Assembly: GCF_001704635.1 (NCBI RefSeq)
Contig: NZ_MAXF01000096.1
Coordinates: forward strand, 62,001-126,000
DNA length: 64,000 nucleotides
Direction: 5' to 3'
Source of the DNA: Streptomyces sparsogenes
GTDB taxonomy: Bacteria; Actinomycetota; Actinomycetes; Streptomycetales; Streptomycetaceae
The number at the start of each line of letters is the position of its first letter. The stretch's first letter is position 1. Below, in pieces: positions 16,890 through 25,536 of this stretch. A program made the position numbers and the translations under genes. The notes beneath the pieces were generated by a model that saw nothing but the letters and a program-made list of their open reading frames with translations, did no database searches and had not been told where the DNA came from.

Positions 16890-17950
16890 ACGGGTGTGAG
16901 AGGGCGGCTGGAGCTTGACAATGCCGTTGAGCCAAAAGTGGCATTGGGGTCGAGCCACGACGGTTTCCCTGCCGCCTTCTCGTCTGCCCACGCGACCGCA
17001 CGCAATTCTCTCCGGTCCCGCTCGACCACGTCCAGGAGCGGAGCCGGTTGCGTATTCGGCGGCAGCGGGGCGTCGGGTCGACTATGTCCCATTCAGTGTC
17101 CAGCCAACGTCGCAGGGCCCGCCAGGTTCCTGTACGGGCGGCGGACAGGGTGGGGCCCCAGGGTCGGCCGCGTATGTCGTGCGGTCGTCGCCGAACGTGT
17201 GCAGTAGGCCTGAGCGGCGGACCAGGCACGGGGTAGAGGCCGCAGTGGGTGATTCGGGCCCAGCAGGTCAGCGGGCGGGGAAGCCCCGCAGCTCAAGGTG
17301 GCCTCCAGCACCTGCTGCGGCAGCCCGGCGTTATGCGCCACTTCGCAGACTTCACCTTTGGTGAGGGTCGCGAAGGGATTCTCGACGCATATCTCGGCCC
17401 CCGGATCCGCGACCTCGGGGAACACGCGGTTGAGGTGGCGAAGCTTCCATGGATGCACCGAGCGGGTCGAACAGGCTCCGGCACGGGCGGCCGACAGTGG
17501 TAGGTTGGGGGCGAGTTGTCCGTTTTCTGACAGGTGGACGACGGGGGCGTGCTCCGCTGTGGCCGCGTGCACGGCGGTCGCCGCGGACAGTAAGGCCGCG
17601 GGAGCGGGTGGACCACACCAGCTGATGCCCCTGCCACGTGGCGTGCGCCCGGTCTGGCTCTGGTGAAGACGCCGTAATCGGCCTCGCCGCCTCCGCAGGC
17701 CTTACACAGCTTGGTACACATGCTTCTGCAGTGTCTCGAACTTCCGTTTCTCAAAGGCGATGAGGAGCAGGGTGCGGGGTGTGGCAGGGTGGCATGCTGG
17801 GCTGCCCAGCCGAGGGAGTCGAGGCCGCCCGAGAACAGGGCGACATCGTGGGCGTGCTCCTCGGCGAGGGGAGCCTGCGGTATGACGAAACCGCCGCCTG
17901 TGGCAGCCCGTGGCAGGAGCATGCCGATGTCGCGCAGCCTGATTACGGCT
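16890..17950 (-). pseudogene. QatC/QueC-like PP-loop protein, degenerate
   Basis: Recognisable pieces run in order on this strand across several frames: DVALFSGGLDSLGWAAQHA (PP-loop pyrophosphatase motif SGGLDS), TLLLIAFEKRKFETLQKHVY, RSVHPWKLRHLNRVFPEV, NPFATLTKGEVCEVAHNAGL, a Cys-containing LVRRSGLL-like zinc region, WRALRRWLDTEWDIVD and LLDVVERDRRELRAV. The order and the NPF-TKGE and CLVRR-like elements match QueC-like proteins of the Qat phage-defence system. At least three frameshifts and loss of the N-terminus make it non-functional. The neighbouring helicase gene ends exactly where the lost N-terminus would lie. Confidence 0.65.
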
Positions 17951-17954
17951 CCCC

Positions 17955-20147
17955 TTACAATGCCGCAACCATATTGAGGAACGGACTGGGATCTCCGTGC
18001 CAGGAGACCCGGAGGGCATCTCGCGCACGGGTACAGGCGACGAAGAGCAGGCTCAACTCGGCCAGCAGGTCCTCCCGATGCTGTTGGGGATCCACTTCCT
18101 CCGCAGTGATGGCGCCACGCATCGGTACAACACCATCGTTCACGCCGGCGACGGCCATGCAGCGGAATTCGAGCCCCTTCATGCGATGCATGGTTCCGAC
18201 GCGGACACCGTCACCGGTTCCCGGTGCGGCGCCCAGCACGGTCGCGGGCACACCGGCCTGTTCCAGGGCGTGTGCGATGTCCTTGCCCAACTGGATATAT
18301 CGCACCGCCACTCCGATCTCGTGTGGCGAGACTTCGACTCTGGTCCAGTCCTCGATCTGGGCCACCAGTCCCGCGAGCTCCTCGGTCTTGCTGCTGGAGC
18401 CTTGCGTCTGTGGAGGCGCGCCGTGGAAGGCCGACCGATAGCCGGTCAGCGACTCGTCACCGCCGTCCATGTCGTCGATGCGCTCGCCTGTCAGCAGTGC
18501 AGTGGACCAGGTCAGGATCTCCTGTGTGGTCCGGTAGTTGATGCGCAGACGGGTGGACCGGCCGGTCACCGAGATGCCGAGGCTACGCAGGGACACCTTG
18601 TTGCCGTAGATACGCTGGTAAGTGTCGCCCGCGAGAAACAGGTCGTCCGGACCAGGGGCGACCAGAGCCCTCAGCAGCCGCCACTGGGTCGGATGCAGAT
18701 CCTGTGCCTCATCGATCACCACATGGCGGTACGGCCGTTCGCCACCCTGTTCTTCCAGGATCCGAGCGGCTTCCGCGCATACCTGCAGGAAGGTCCACTC
18801 ACCGGCCTGGCGCAGCTCCTTCGTGAACGCCTCGATCGCACGCCACACCTGGGCGCGCTTCAACGGGCCGAGAGGGGTGCCGCGCCCGCTGCGGGACGCC
18901 TTGAGATACGCCTCGGGGGAGCGCAGGTCCTGGGCCAGGATGACGTGCCTCCACTCCTGGTCGAGGAAGACACCGGTGAAGTCGACCCCGAGTTGCCGAG
19001 CGATGCGCTCCCAGCGCGCTGTGATCTCCTTCTGCCGGGTGACAATGGCGAGGGGAGCGCCGCGGTCCTCCCGGACGATCTGATTGGCGAGTGCGTCCAC
19101 GTTGACGACGCGGATCTTCGCCCGCATCTGAGCGTCGGGGATCAGCAGCTCCAGATTGCCGCGGAGGTCGGCCGCGAGATCACGGGTGAATGTGGTGAGC
19201 AGGATCGACTCGTCGGGCGCGTCGGCCGGCAGCTGCCGTGCCAGATGAAAGGCACGGTGCAGGGCCACCACGGTCTTGCCCGTCCCCGGACCGCCGATGA
19301 CGCGGGCCGGGCCCTTGTACGACGGCCGGTAGGCGACCTTGCGCTGACTCGGGTGCAGGAACACCCGCCAGGCGTCGAAGGGACGCGACAGGATTTCCGT
19401 CAGCTCGTCGGACCCCGAGACCAGGGCGATCCTGCCCTGCGAGCGGGCCATGGCAGCCGAGAGACCATCCTGCCCCGCGGAGGGCGTCGGCGCGTCACCG
19501 TTCGACGCGATGGTGAGCTGCGGGGACGTAGGGGGAGAAACCTGCTCCAGCTGGACGAGCACCACTTCGCGCCACACGTCTTCCGGCTCCATGCCGGCGG
19601 CGAGCCCGGCCAGCACGTCGTACTGCTGCTCCGGCAGGACCTTGTGCGAGGCGTCGAGATGGGCCTCGTCGCTGAGGTGACGTATCAGCGGGAGCAGTTC
19701 GGCGTCGATCCCCAGCCTGGTCAGGTCCTTGTCCGAGACGTGCGCGAACAGGGGCGCGGCGTCCCCGGGTGCGGCGGAGGCGAGGGCCTGTACACCGGCG
19801 GTGGCGCGCTCAAGGGCGACGTCGTTGCGCAGCTCGATGCCTTGCGTCGCGGAGTTGACGGTCGCCCTATGCTTCACGGCCCAGTCGATCGCGTCGTCGT
19901 GGCGCATGACCTTCAGGAGCAGGAAGCTGTCTCCCGACTCGGGAGCCAGGACGACTCCGCGCATGGACTGGTTGATGCGGATGGTGCGGATGCGGGGGTC
20001 CCGGGCCCTTTCGAGCTTTTCCAAATGGAGCCCCGCGTGCCGGTGCTCCTGAAACTTGTCGAAGACTTCGTGGACGCGCTTTTGAACCGGCTTCTCCAGC
20101 CTGGCGAACTCCATCAGGAAGTCCTTGTGGATCCCCAGCGCCGCCAT
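17955..20147 (-). CDS. UvrD/Rep-type helicase with RelE-like N-terminal domain
   Basis: A 730-residue superfamily 1 helicase. Residues ~10-95 (DFLMEFARLEKPVQKRVHEV to LLLKVMRHDDAIDWAV) have the secondary structure of RelE/ParE toxins, with LEKLERARDPRIRTIRINQS and RGVVLAPES. The helicase core has Walker A GGPGTGKT (about 285), Walker B VVIDEAQDLHP (about 472) and a C-terminal MHRMKGLEFRCMAVAG and FVACTRARDALRV. The ATG at 20147 with GGGAG upstream is preferred. Divergent, with 100 bp between, from the GmrSD-like gene, suggesting a paired defence unit. It could unwind or translocate DNA for that nuclease. Confidence 0.82.
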   Translation of the reverse strand: MAALGIHKDFLMEFARLEKPVQKRVHEVFDKFQEHRHAGLHLEKLERARDPRIRTIRINQSMRGVVLAPESGDSFLLLKVMRHDDAIDWAVKHRATVNSATQGIELRNDVALERATAGVQALASAAPGDAAPLFAHVSDKDLTRLGIDAELLPLIRHLSDEAHLDASHKVLPEQQYDVLAGLAAGMEPEDVWREVVLVQLEQVSPPTSPQLTIASNGDAPTPSAGQDGLSAAMARSQGRIALVSGSDELTEILSRPFDAWRVFLHPSQRKVAYRPSYKGPARVIGGPGTGKTVVALHRAFHLARQLPADAPDESILLTTFTRDLAADLRGNLELLIPDAQMRAKIRVVNVDALANQIVREDRGAPLAIVTRQKEITARWERIARQLGVDFTGVFLDQEWRHVILAQDLRSPEAYLKASRSGRGTPLGPLKRAQVWRAIEAFTKELRQAGEWTFLQVCAEAARILEEQGGERPYRHVVIDEAQDLHPTQWRLLRALVAPGPDDLFLAGDTYQRIYGNKVSLRSLGISVTGRSTRLRINYRTTQEILTWSTALLTGERIDDMDGGDESLTGYRSAFHGAPPQTQGSSSKTEELAGLVAQIEDWTRVEVSPHEIGVAVRYIQLGKDIAHALEQAGVPATVLGAAPGTGDGVRVGTMHRMKGLEFRCMAVAGVNDGVVPMRGAITAEEVDPQQHREDLLAELSLLFVACTRARDALRVSWHGDPSPFLNMVAAL

Positions 20148-20247
20148 CACAACTCCCGGTCCCGCGTTGGTCGATTCTCCGGATCACCGTACCCGGATGG
20201 TGGACAATGAAGGACTGGCCCCGGACAACTAGACGAAGAGGACGCGC

Positions 20248-22830
20248 GTGCAGGCTCGGGAGATCACGTTCAGCAAGCTGGTCCAGGGCGAGATGCAGTT
20301 CCAGGTTCCTCTCTATCAGCGCACATACAGCTGGGAGCGGCAGCAGCTCGAGCAGTTGTGGGACGACGTGCTGGAGTTGGTCGACGAACGGCTGGAGGCC
20401 AGGCCGACAGCGGCCCACTTTCTGGGGTCCGTCGTGCTGGCTCCGGAGCGGGTCGCCGCGGGGGGAATGCAGCGTTGGCTCGTCGTGGACGGCCAGCAGC
20501 GGCTCACCACGCTCATGCTCGCCTTCATCGCGCTGCGGGACCGCCACCGCGAGCGCAAGGCCGACAAGAAGGCCGCACGCATCCACGATCTCCTTCTGGT
20601 CAACGGGTACCAGGAGGGGGACGACCACTACCGGCTGTTGCCGACCCAGGCCGACCGGGACGCCTTCATCGCATGCGTGGAGTCCTCGCCGAAAGCCGGT
20701 GGCCCGGGCAACATCGGCGCCGCCTACCGGTTCTTCCTCGATGCCCTCGCGGAGGGAGAGGAGAGCAGCGGTGAGGCCTGGACCGACGCGGTGGAGACGG
20801 TTTTGGGCAACCTGCTCTCGATCGTCGCCATCACCGCGGCCGAGGGCGACAACGTCTACCGGATCTTCGAGTCCATCAACAACACGGGCGTCGGGCTGAG
20901 CCAGAGCGACCTGCTGCGCAACTACCTCTTCATGTGTCTTCCGAACCGTGGGGAGCAGGTTTACCGCACCCTGTGGCTGCCCATGCAGGAGCTGCTCGGG
21001 CCGGAAAATCTGGAACTGCTGGTCTGGCTCGATCTGGTGGTTGCCGGAAACAGCCGTGCCAAGCAAAGCGAGATCTATCGGGATCAGCAGAAGCGGCTCG
21101 AGCCGCTGTCCCAGGACGAAGCGGCACTTCAGGCGGAGATCGCCTCACTCGCCGAGCGGGCCGAGCGGCTCATGCGCATCCTGGAGCCCGAGCGGGAGCG
21201 GGAACCGGAGCTGCGGGAGGTGCTGGAGCGACTGTCCCGGTGGGGCGGCCAGACCCACTATCCGCTGGCCCTCTACCTGCTCGACCTGGTGGACTGCGGC
21301 CGGTGCACCGCCCAGGAGGCGGCCGAGGCACTGGGGTACGCCGAGAGCTACATGGTGCGCCGTCTGCTGGCCGGTCTCTCCACGACGGGCAGCAACCGCG
21401 TCTTCATGGAGCTCCCCAAGGAGCTGGACAAGGACGGCTCACCCGCTCAGGCCGTACGCCGCTTCCTGTCGCGGCCCAAGACGGGAGCCCGGGTGTGGCC
21501 CGGTAACGACGCGCTGCGCGAAGCGGTCCGCACCCGCCCCTTCTATAAAGCGGGCCGCGTCAACCAGCGCTTCCAGGTACTGCGCCGACTGGAGGAGAGC
21601 TACAGCGCGAGCGAACCCGTCGACTACACCAAAGCCCGGCTCACTGTGGAACACGTCCTGCCGCAGACCCCCGCGCAGCAGTGGCTCGACATGCTCGCCG
21701 AGGAGGCCGAAGACGGGGAGAGCCCGGAAGAACTCCATGCGCTTCTCGTTCATACGCTGGGTAACCTCACGCTCTCCGGGGACAACGCGCGGCTGTCGAA
21801 CCACCCCTTCCGCCGCAAGCAGGAGATCCTCGACTCCAGTGCCCTGCGGATGAACCAGCGTATCGCGGCCGAGGAGCGCTGGGGCAGAGCACAGATTCTG
21901 GCCCGCGCCGATGAACTGGCCGAGCGGGCGGTTCGGCTGTGGCCCGGGCCGATCGAGAACGCGCTCCATGCCGACGACGGGTGGGCTGGCTGGAAGGAGC
22001 TGCGCAAGGCCCTCCGCGCGATGCCGTCGGGAACCTGGACGACGTACGGCGACATCGCCGCGCTCATCGGTACGCACGCCATCAACGTCGGCAATCACAT
22101 GGGATCCACCCCGGGGCTGCATGGCGCCTACCGTGTCCTGACCGCCGACGGCCGCGTCGCCGAGGGCTTCCGTTGGACCGAAGACCAGCAGAGCGGCGAC
22201 CCGAGGGCCCTCCTGGAAGCCGAGGGAGTTCCCTTCGACGCGGTGAGCCGGGCCCACCGCTCGCATCGGCTGACCGCAGAAGACCTGGCGACGCTCCTGG
22301 GCAAGAACGACTCCGACGAATGGGCCCCGGCACACGAACCGGACGACGGACAGGAGGCGGCCGCCGACCGCTTCACGACGCAACTCCGGGCCAACCAGAC
22401 GCAGGAGACCGCGGACGGCGTGCTGAGCGCGCTGCGCTTCTGGGAACAGCAGGGCGGCTACCTGGCGTACGGCAAAGCCGAGGAGACCAGCTGCTTTCCG
22501 ACCCTGGAGGCGGGCACCGCCCGTGACGTGCGCACCCTGTGGCCGATCGCCGTCTACCCCGTGACCGGCACGGTGGAAGTCGTCCTTCAGTATCTGAAGC
22601 GGCGGCCGCCGTTCGATGACGAGCCGATGCGGCGAGAGCTGATGGCCCGGTTCAACGAGATCGAGGGAATCGAACTGGCCGAGGCGAAACTGGACCTGCG
22701 TCCTTCCTTCCCTCTGGAGGTCTTCGCCGCGCATAGCGAGGAACTCTGCGCCGTGCTGGAATGGTTCGTGCACGTGGTCGCCCTCGCCGAAGCCCGTCGG
22801 CCACTGGAGGACGGCCCGGACGCGTCCTGA
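20248..22830 (+). CDS. GmrSD-type (DUF262-DUF1524) type IV restriction protein with alkyltransferase-like domain
   Basis: An 860-residue protein. Residues ~5-250 are DUF262 (GmrS, ParB/sulfiredoxin-like NTPase) with VPLYQRTYSWE and the signature VVDGQQRLTTL (78-88). Residues ~410-560 are DUF1524 (GmrD, HNH/His-Me nuclease) with VEHVLPQTPAQQW and LGNLTLSGDNARLSN. Residues ~575-650 are a winged-helix alkyltransferase-like (MGMT C-terminal) domain: SGTWTTYGDIAALIG, VGNHMGSTPGLHGAYRVL, where the reactive PCHR cysteine is replaced by GLHGAYR. The C-terminal ~190 residues form a mixed alpha/beta domain (ETSCFPTLEAGTARDVRTLW) I cannot name. GmrSD enzymes cut glucosylated or otherwise modified phage DNA; the extra domain may recognise the modification. 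Confidence 0.85.
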   Translation: MQAREITFSKLVQGEMQFQVPLYQRTYSWERQQLEQLWDDVLELVDERLEARPTAAHFLGSVVLAPERVAAGGMQRWLVVDGQQRLTTLMLAFIALRDRHRERKADKKAARIHDLLLVNGYQEGDDHYRLLPTQADRDAFIACVESSPKAGGPGNIGAAYRFFLDALAEGEESSGEAWTDAVETVLGNLLSIVAITAAEGDNVYRIFESINNTGVGLSQSDLLRNYLFMCLPNRGEQVYRTLWLPMQELLGPENLELLVWLDLVVAGNSRAKQSEIYRDQQKRLEPLSQDEAALQAEIASLAERAERLMRILEPEREREPELREVLERLSRWGGQTHYPLALYLLDLVDCGRCTAQEAAEALGYAESYMVRRLLAGLSTTGSNRVFMELPKELDKDGSPAQAVRRFLSRPKTGARVWPGNDALREAVRTRPFYKAGRVNQRFQVLRRLEESYSASEPVDYTKARLTVEHVLPQTPAQQWLDMLAEEAEDGESPEELHALLVHTLGNLTLSGDNARLSNHPFRRKQEILDSSALRMNQRIAAEERWGRAQILARADELAERAVRLWPGPIENALHADDGWAGWKELRKALRAMPSGTWTTYGDIAALIGTHAINVGNHMGSTPGLHGAYRVLTADGRVAEGFRWTEDQQSGDPRALLEAEGVPFDAVSRAHRSHRLTAEDLATLLGKNDSDEWAPAHEPDDGQEAAADRFTTQLRANQTQETADGVLSALRFWEQQGGYLAYGKAEETSCFPTLEAGTARDVRTLWPIAVYPVTGTVEVVLQYLKRRPPFDDEPMRRELMARFNEIEGIELAEAKLDLRPSFPLEVFAAHSEELCAVLEWFVHVVALAEARRPLEDGPDAS

Positions 22831-22882
22831 ATCCGCAGACACTGCCCGGCCGCCGCACGCCAGGACCAGGCCCCACGGCGCG

Positions 22883-23644
22883 TCAGCCAGGAAGCGGCCG
22901 CAGCACGCCCCTCCGCTGCAGATCCCGGATGTGCTCGGCGGCCCTGAGCGGGGCGGTGCCGCCGGTGACCAGCACCCCGGCCTCCAGGTTCCTGCGGACC
23001 GCCGACTCCGTGAGGTTCGCGCTGCCGAGCAACAGCACCCGCCGGTCGGCGACGGCCAGCTTGGCGTGCTGCCGCGCACGCGGGTGGTCGCGCCGCTCGG
23101 GTGCCCAGTGCCACAGCCGTACGCCGGGCACGGTCGCGAAGGCGTCGGCCGGTTCGGAGCCGAGCAGCCCGGCGGCTCCCGCCCTGGTCTCCACCACGAC
23201 ATGCACCTCGACACCCCGCGCGACGGCCGCCCGCAGAGCCACCGAGAGCGGTTCATAGGGGCGGGCCGCATACGTCATGGCCAGCAGCTCCCGCCGCGCC
23301 CCGGCGACGACCTCCGCGAGCACCCGAGCTGTGGGGCGTGCCGGGACCCCTGGAGTGGCAGGTCCGGTCCAGACCGTGCTGACGTCGGCCTCGACCCGCT
23401 GTCGGGCCCGGCCCGCGACGAACCCGCGCAGGTAGGCGGCGGCCTCGGCGTACGGGATGCCGTGGCGCCGCAGCGCCGCGTACACCGCCCGTATCGCGTC
23501 ACTCGCCCGCGGATCCTGGACGGTCATAAGCGCGTGCTCCAGGCCCCGCCCGCGTGCCAGCACACCCGCCAGGTCCTTGGTGCGCGCGGAGCCGAGGACC
23601 GAGGCGACCGCCTCCGCCGCGGCCTCGAACTCCGCGCGGCTCAC
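22883..23644 (-). CDS. drmC: DISARM DrmC, phospholipase D-like protein
   Basis: A 253-residue protein with one PLD HKD motif, HAKLAVADRRVLLLGSANLT (residues ~190-210), characteristic of PLD-superfamily nucleases; two monomers would form the active site. The N-terminal ~90 residues are helical (FEAAAEAVASVLGSARTKDL). It begins at a GTG overlapping the drmB stop (GTGA), so it is translationally coupled as the last gene of the drmABC operon. In DISARM, DrmC was reported to be dispensable for some phages. The longer open frame upstream of the GTG is only the antisense of drmB. Confidence 0.88.
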   Translation of the reverse strand: MSRAEFEAAAEAVASVLGSARTKDLAGVLARGRGLEHALMTVQDPRASDAIRAVYAALRRHGIPYAEAAAYLRGFVAGRARQRVEADVSTVWTGPATPGVPARPTARVLAEVVAGARRELLAMTYAARPYEPLSVALRAAVARGVEVHVVVETRAGAAGLLGSEPADAFATVPGVRLWHWAPERRDHPRARQHAKLAVADRRVLLLGSANLTESAVRRNLEAGVLVTGGTAPLRAAEHIRDLQRRGVLRPLPG

Positions 23645-25536
23645 GGCCGCAGGCTCGTCGGCGTCAGCACCTGGTCGCTCTCGTCCCCGAGCGGGACCAG
23701 GAAGCGGCGGTCGAGGAAGCGGTTGCCGCGCTCGCAGGTCGTCTCGGAAACGAACAGACAGACATGGCAGGCGGCCCCGTGCAGATAGTCCGCCGGCTCC
23801 CGCGGCAGCCGCTCGGCGCAGAGCGGATCGGAGGAGCAGCGGGCCGCGTCGTGCAGGGCCCGGCGCACGATGCGTTCGAAGTGCGGATCCTCGGCGAGGG
23901 AGACGAGACCTCCCAGGGTGCCCTCCGAGTCGGGTACGGCGGTGTAGATGAGGATCCCGGTGCGCGGATGCTCGGCGTCTCCGGCGTAGATTCGTTCGCC
24001 CAGGCTTGCCGAGCTGTACCCGCACTCCAGGGAGATGGTGCGGATCAGCAGATGAGAGAGCGAGTGCAGGGCGATGTAGCGCTCCCCGGGCCAGCCCCGC
24101 ATCGGGTCGAACTCGCCGCGCAGCCGGTCCGACTTGCGGTTGGTGCGGAAGCGCGCGAAGGCATCACGATGAGCCTGCATCGCGGGCGACTTCTGCATCC
24201 GCTCCTCCCACTCGGCCATGAGGTCCTCCCGTACCCGCAGGAAGATCCCCTCGCCCCGTACCTCACTCGCCGGCACCCAGTTCTGGGACGTACGGGACAG
24301 ATGCACCGGCGTGGCGATGCCGGGTGTCTCCGGGTCCGGCGCGTCGAGCCGGGTGAAGCCGACCAGGGCGCGGGCCTCACGCAGCCGCTGTACCTGCCGT
24401 ACGTCCGAGAAGAGCCCGGTGAGGGCGTCGGGCACCGTGACGCCCTCCAGCGCGAAGTCGTCGGTGGCATCCGGCATGGGTGAGGAGGAGAGCACCTCCC
24501 ACTCGGGGCTGAGCAGATCGACCGGGGCCGGCTCCGCTGTCGGCGCCGACGCGCCCTCCAGCCGCTGTTGGTGGGCCTGTACGGCAGCGATGAGCGCCTC
24601 GGCGTCGTAGTCCTTGAGGTAGGCGTAGGCGGGGGTGCCGGCGAAGGCGTCGAAAACGACGCGTGAGGTGATGTTCTGCAGCTCGACCCAGCGCTCCTCG
24701 ACGAGTTCGGCGAGGTTTCCGTTCCTGCTCGGCGGCAGTGCGAGGGCGCTGAGCGTGATGGGGAACCACTGGTTGGACGCGCCTGCGACCATCAAGGTCG
24801 CCTCTTTGTCGCAGTCCGGCTGGTATGTGCCGAGGTGCGGATGGCGGCCACGGCAGTTGGGGAGGTTGCGCCGCCCCCGGTCGCCCATGGCGTCGCGGAT
24901 GTTGCGCTGCTCGCCACAGGCCACGCATTCCAGCGTCACGTTGGCCGCCTGATTGCCGCCGTGGTCCTTCATACGCAGCAGCGGGCGGGGCATCTTCGCG
25001 CATGCGGCCCCGTGGTGGACGAAGGGCGCGTACGGGAACTCGTCGAGGTGGCCCGCGGTGCACACGAGGGTGAAGCGGGCCGCGACGGCAAGCGGCTTGC
25101 CGCGCCGGCAGTCGTGGACGAACTTGGCCTCGTGAGGGGTGCGGGGATTGTTGTTGACGAAGGCGAACGCCTGCGAGTCGATGGGGGCGAGCAGGTTGCA
25201 GGCCGTGCACCGCAGCCACTGCGGGAAGGGCGTCACCGGCACGCCCACTCCCTGCGCGGCCCATTCCTTGGGCGAGTTGTCGGCGCCCTCCATCCAGGGC
25301 GCGGACCGCAGTTCGTTGATCTGGGCCACGCCGTAGAACTGGAGGGAGCGGTTGACGGCCGTACGCAGCCGGGGCTCGTCGATGACGTAGTCGGTCAGGC
25401 TCGCGTGGCTCCAGGACTCGAGGCCCTTGACCAGCACGGAGAAGTTGGGCAGGTCGATCAGGGAGCCGACGCCCGCTGTGTACATCAGATGGCTGGGGCG
25501 TGCCGCGCCGACACGTCGGTAGTAGTTGGTGCTCAT
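23641..25536 (-). CDS. drmB: DISARM DrmB, DUF1998 protein
   Basis: A 631-residue protein starting at an ATG that overlaps the drmA stop (ATGA). Four or more Cys pairs, as in LRCTACNLLAP, LVCTAGHLDEFP, LECVACGEQRN and HVCLFVSETTCERGN, suggest zinc binding in the N- and C-terminal parts. DUF1998 lies at about 480-600 (IALHSLSHLLIRTISLECGY, GILIYTAVPDSEGTLGGL). In DISARM, DrmA and DrmB form a complex that engages and translocates incoming DNA; DrmB is needed for defence. Order and overlap with drmA and drmC fix the assignment. Confidence 0.92.
   Translation of the reverse strand: MSTNYYRRVGAARPSHLMYTAGVGSLIDLPNFSVLVKGLESWSHASLTDYVIDEPRLRTAVNRSLQFYGVAQINELRSAPWMEGADNSPKEWAAQGVGVPVTPFPQWLRCTACNLLAPIDSQAFAFVNNNPRTPHEAKFVHDCRRGKPLAVAARFTLVCTAGHLDEFPYAPFVHHGAACAKMPRPLLRMKDHGGNQAANVTLECVACGEQRNIRDAMGDRGRRNLPNCRGRHPHLGTYQPDCDKEATLMVAGASNQWFPITLSALALPPSRNGNLAELVEERWVELQNITSRVVFDAFAGTPAYAYLKDYDAEALIAAVQAHQQRLEGASAPTAEPAPVDLLSPEWEVLSSSPMPDATDDFALEGVTVPDALTGLFSDVRQVQRLREARALVGFTRLDAPDPETPGIATPVHLSRTSQNWVPASEVRGEGIFLRVREDLMAEWEERMQKSPAMQAHRDAFARFRTNRKSDRLRGEFDPMRGWPGERYIALHSLSHLLIRTISLECGYSSASLGERIYAGDAEHPRTGILIYTAVPDSEGTLGGLVSLAEDPHFERIVRRALHDAARCSSDPLCAERLPREPADYLHGAACHVCLFVSETTCERGNRFLDRRFLVPLGDESDQVLTPTSLRP

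Noticed and set aside
18000..20210. A 737-residue plus-strand frame opposite the UvrD-like helicase
   Set aside because: Antisense shadow caused by high GC; the minus strand has all helicase motifs.
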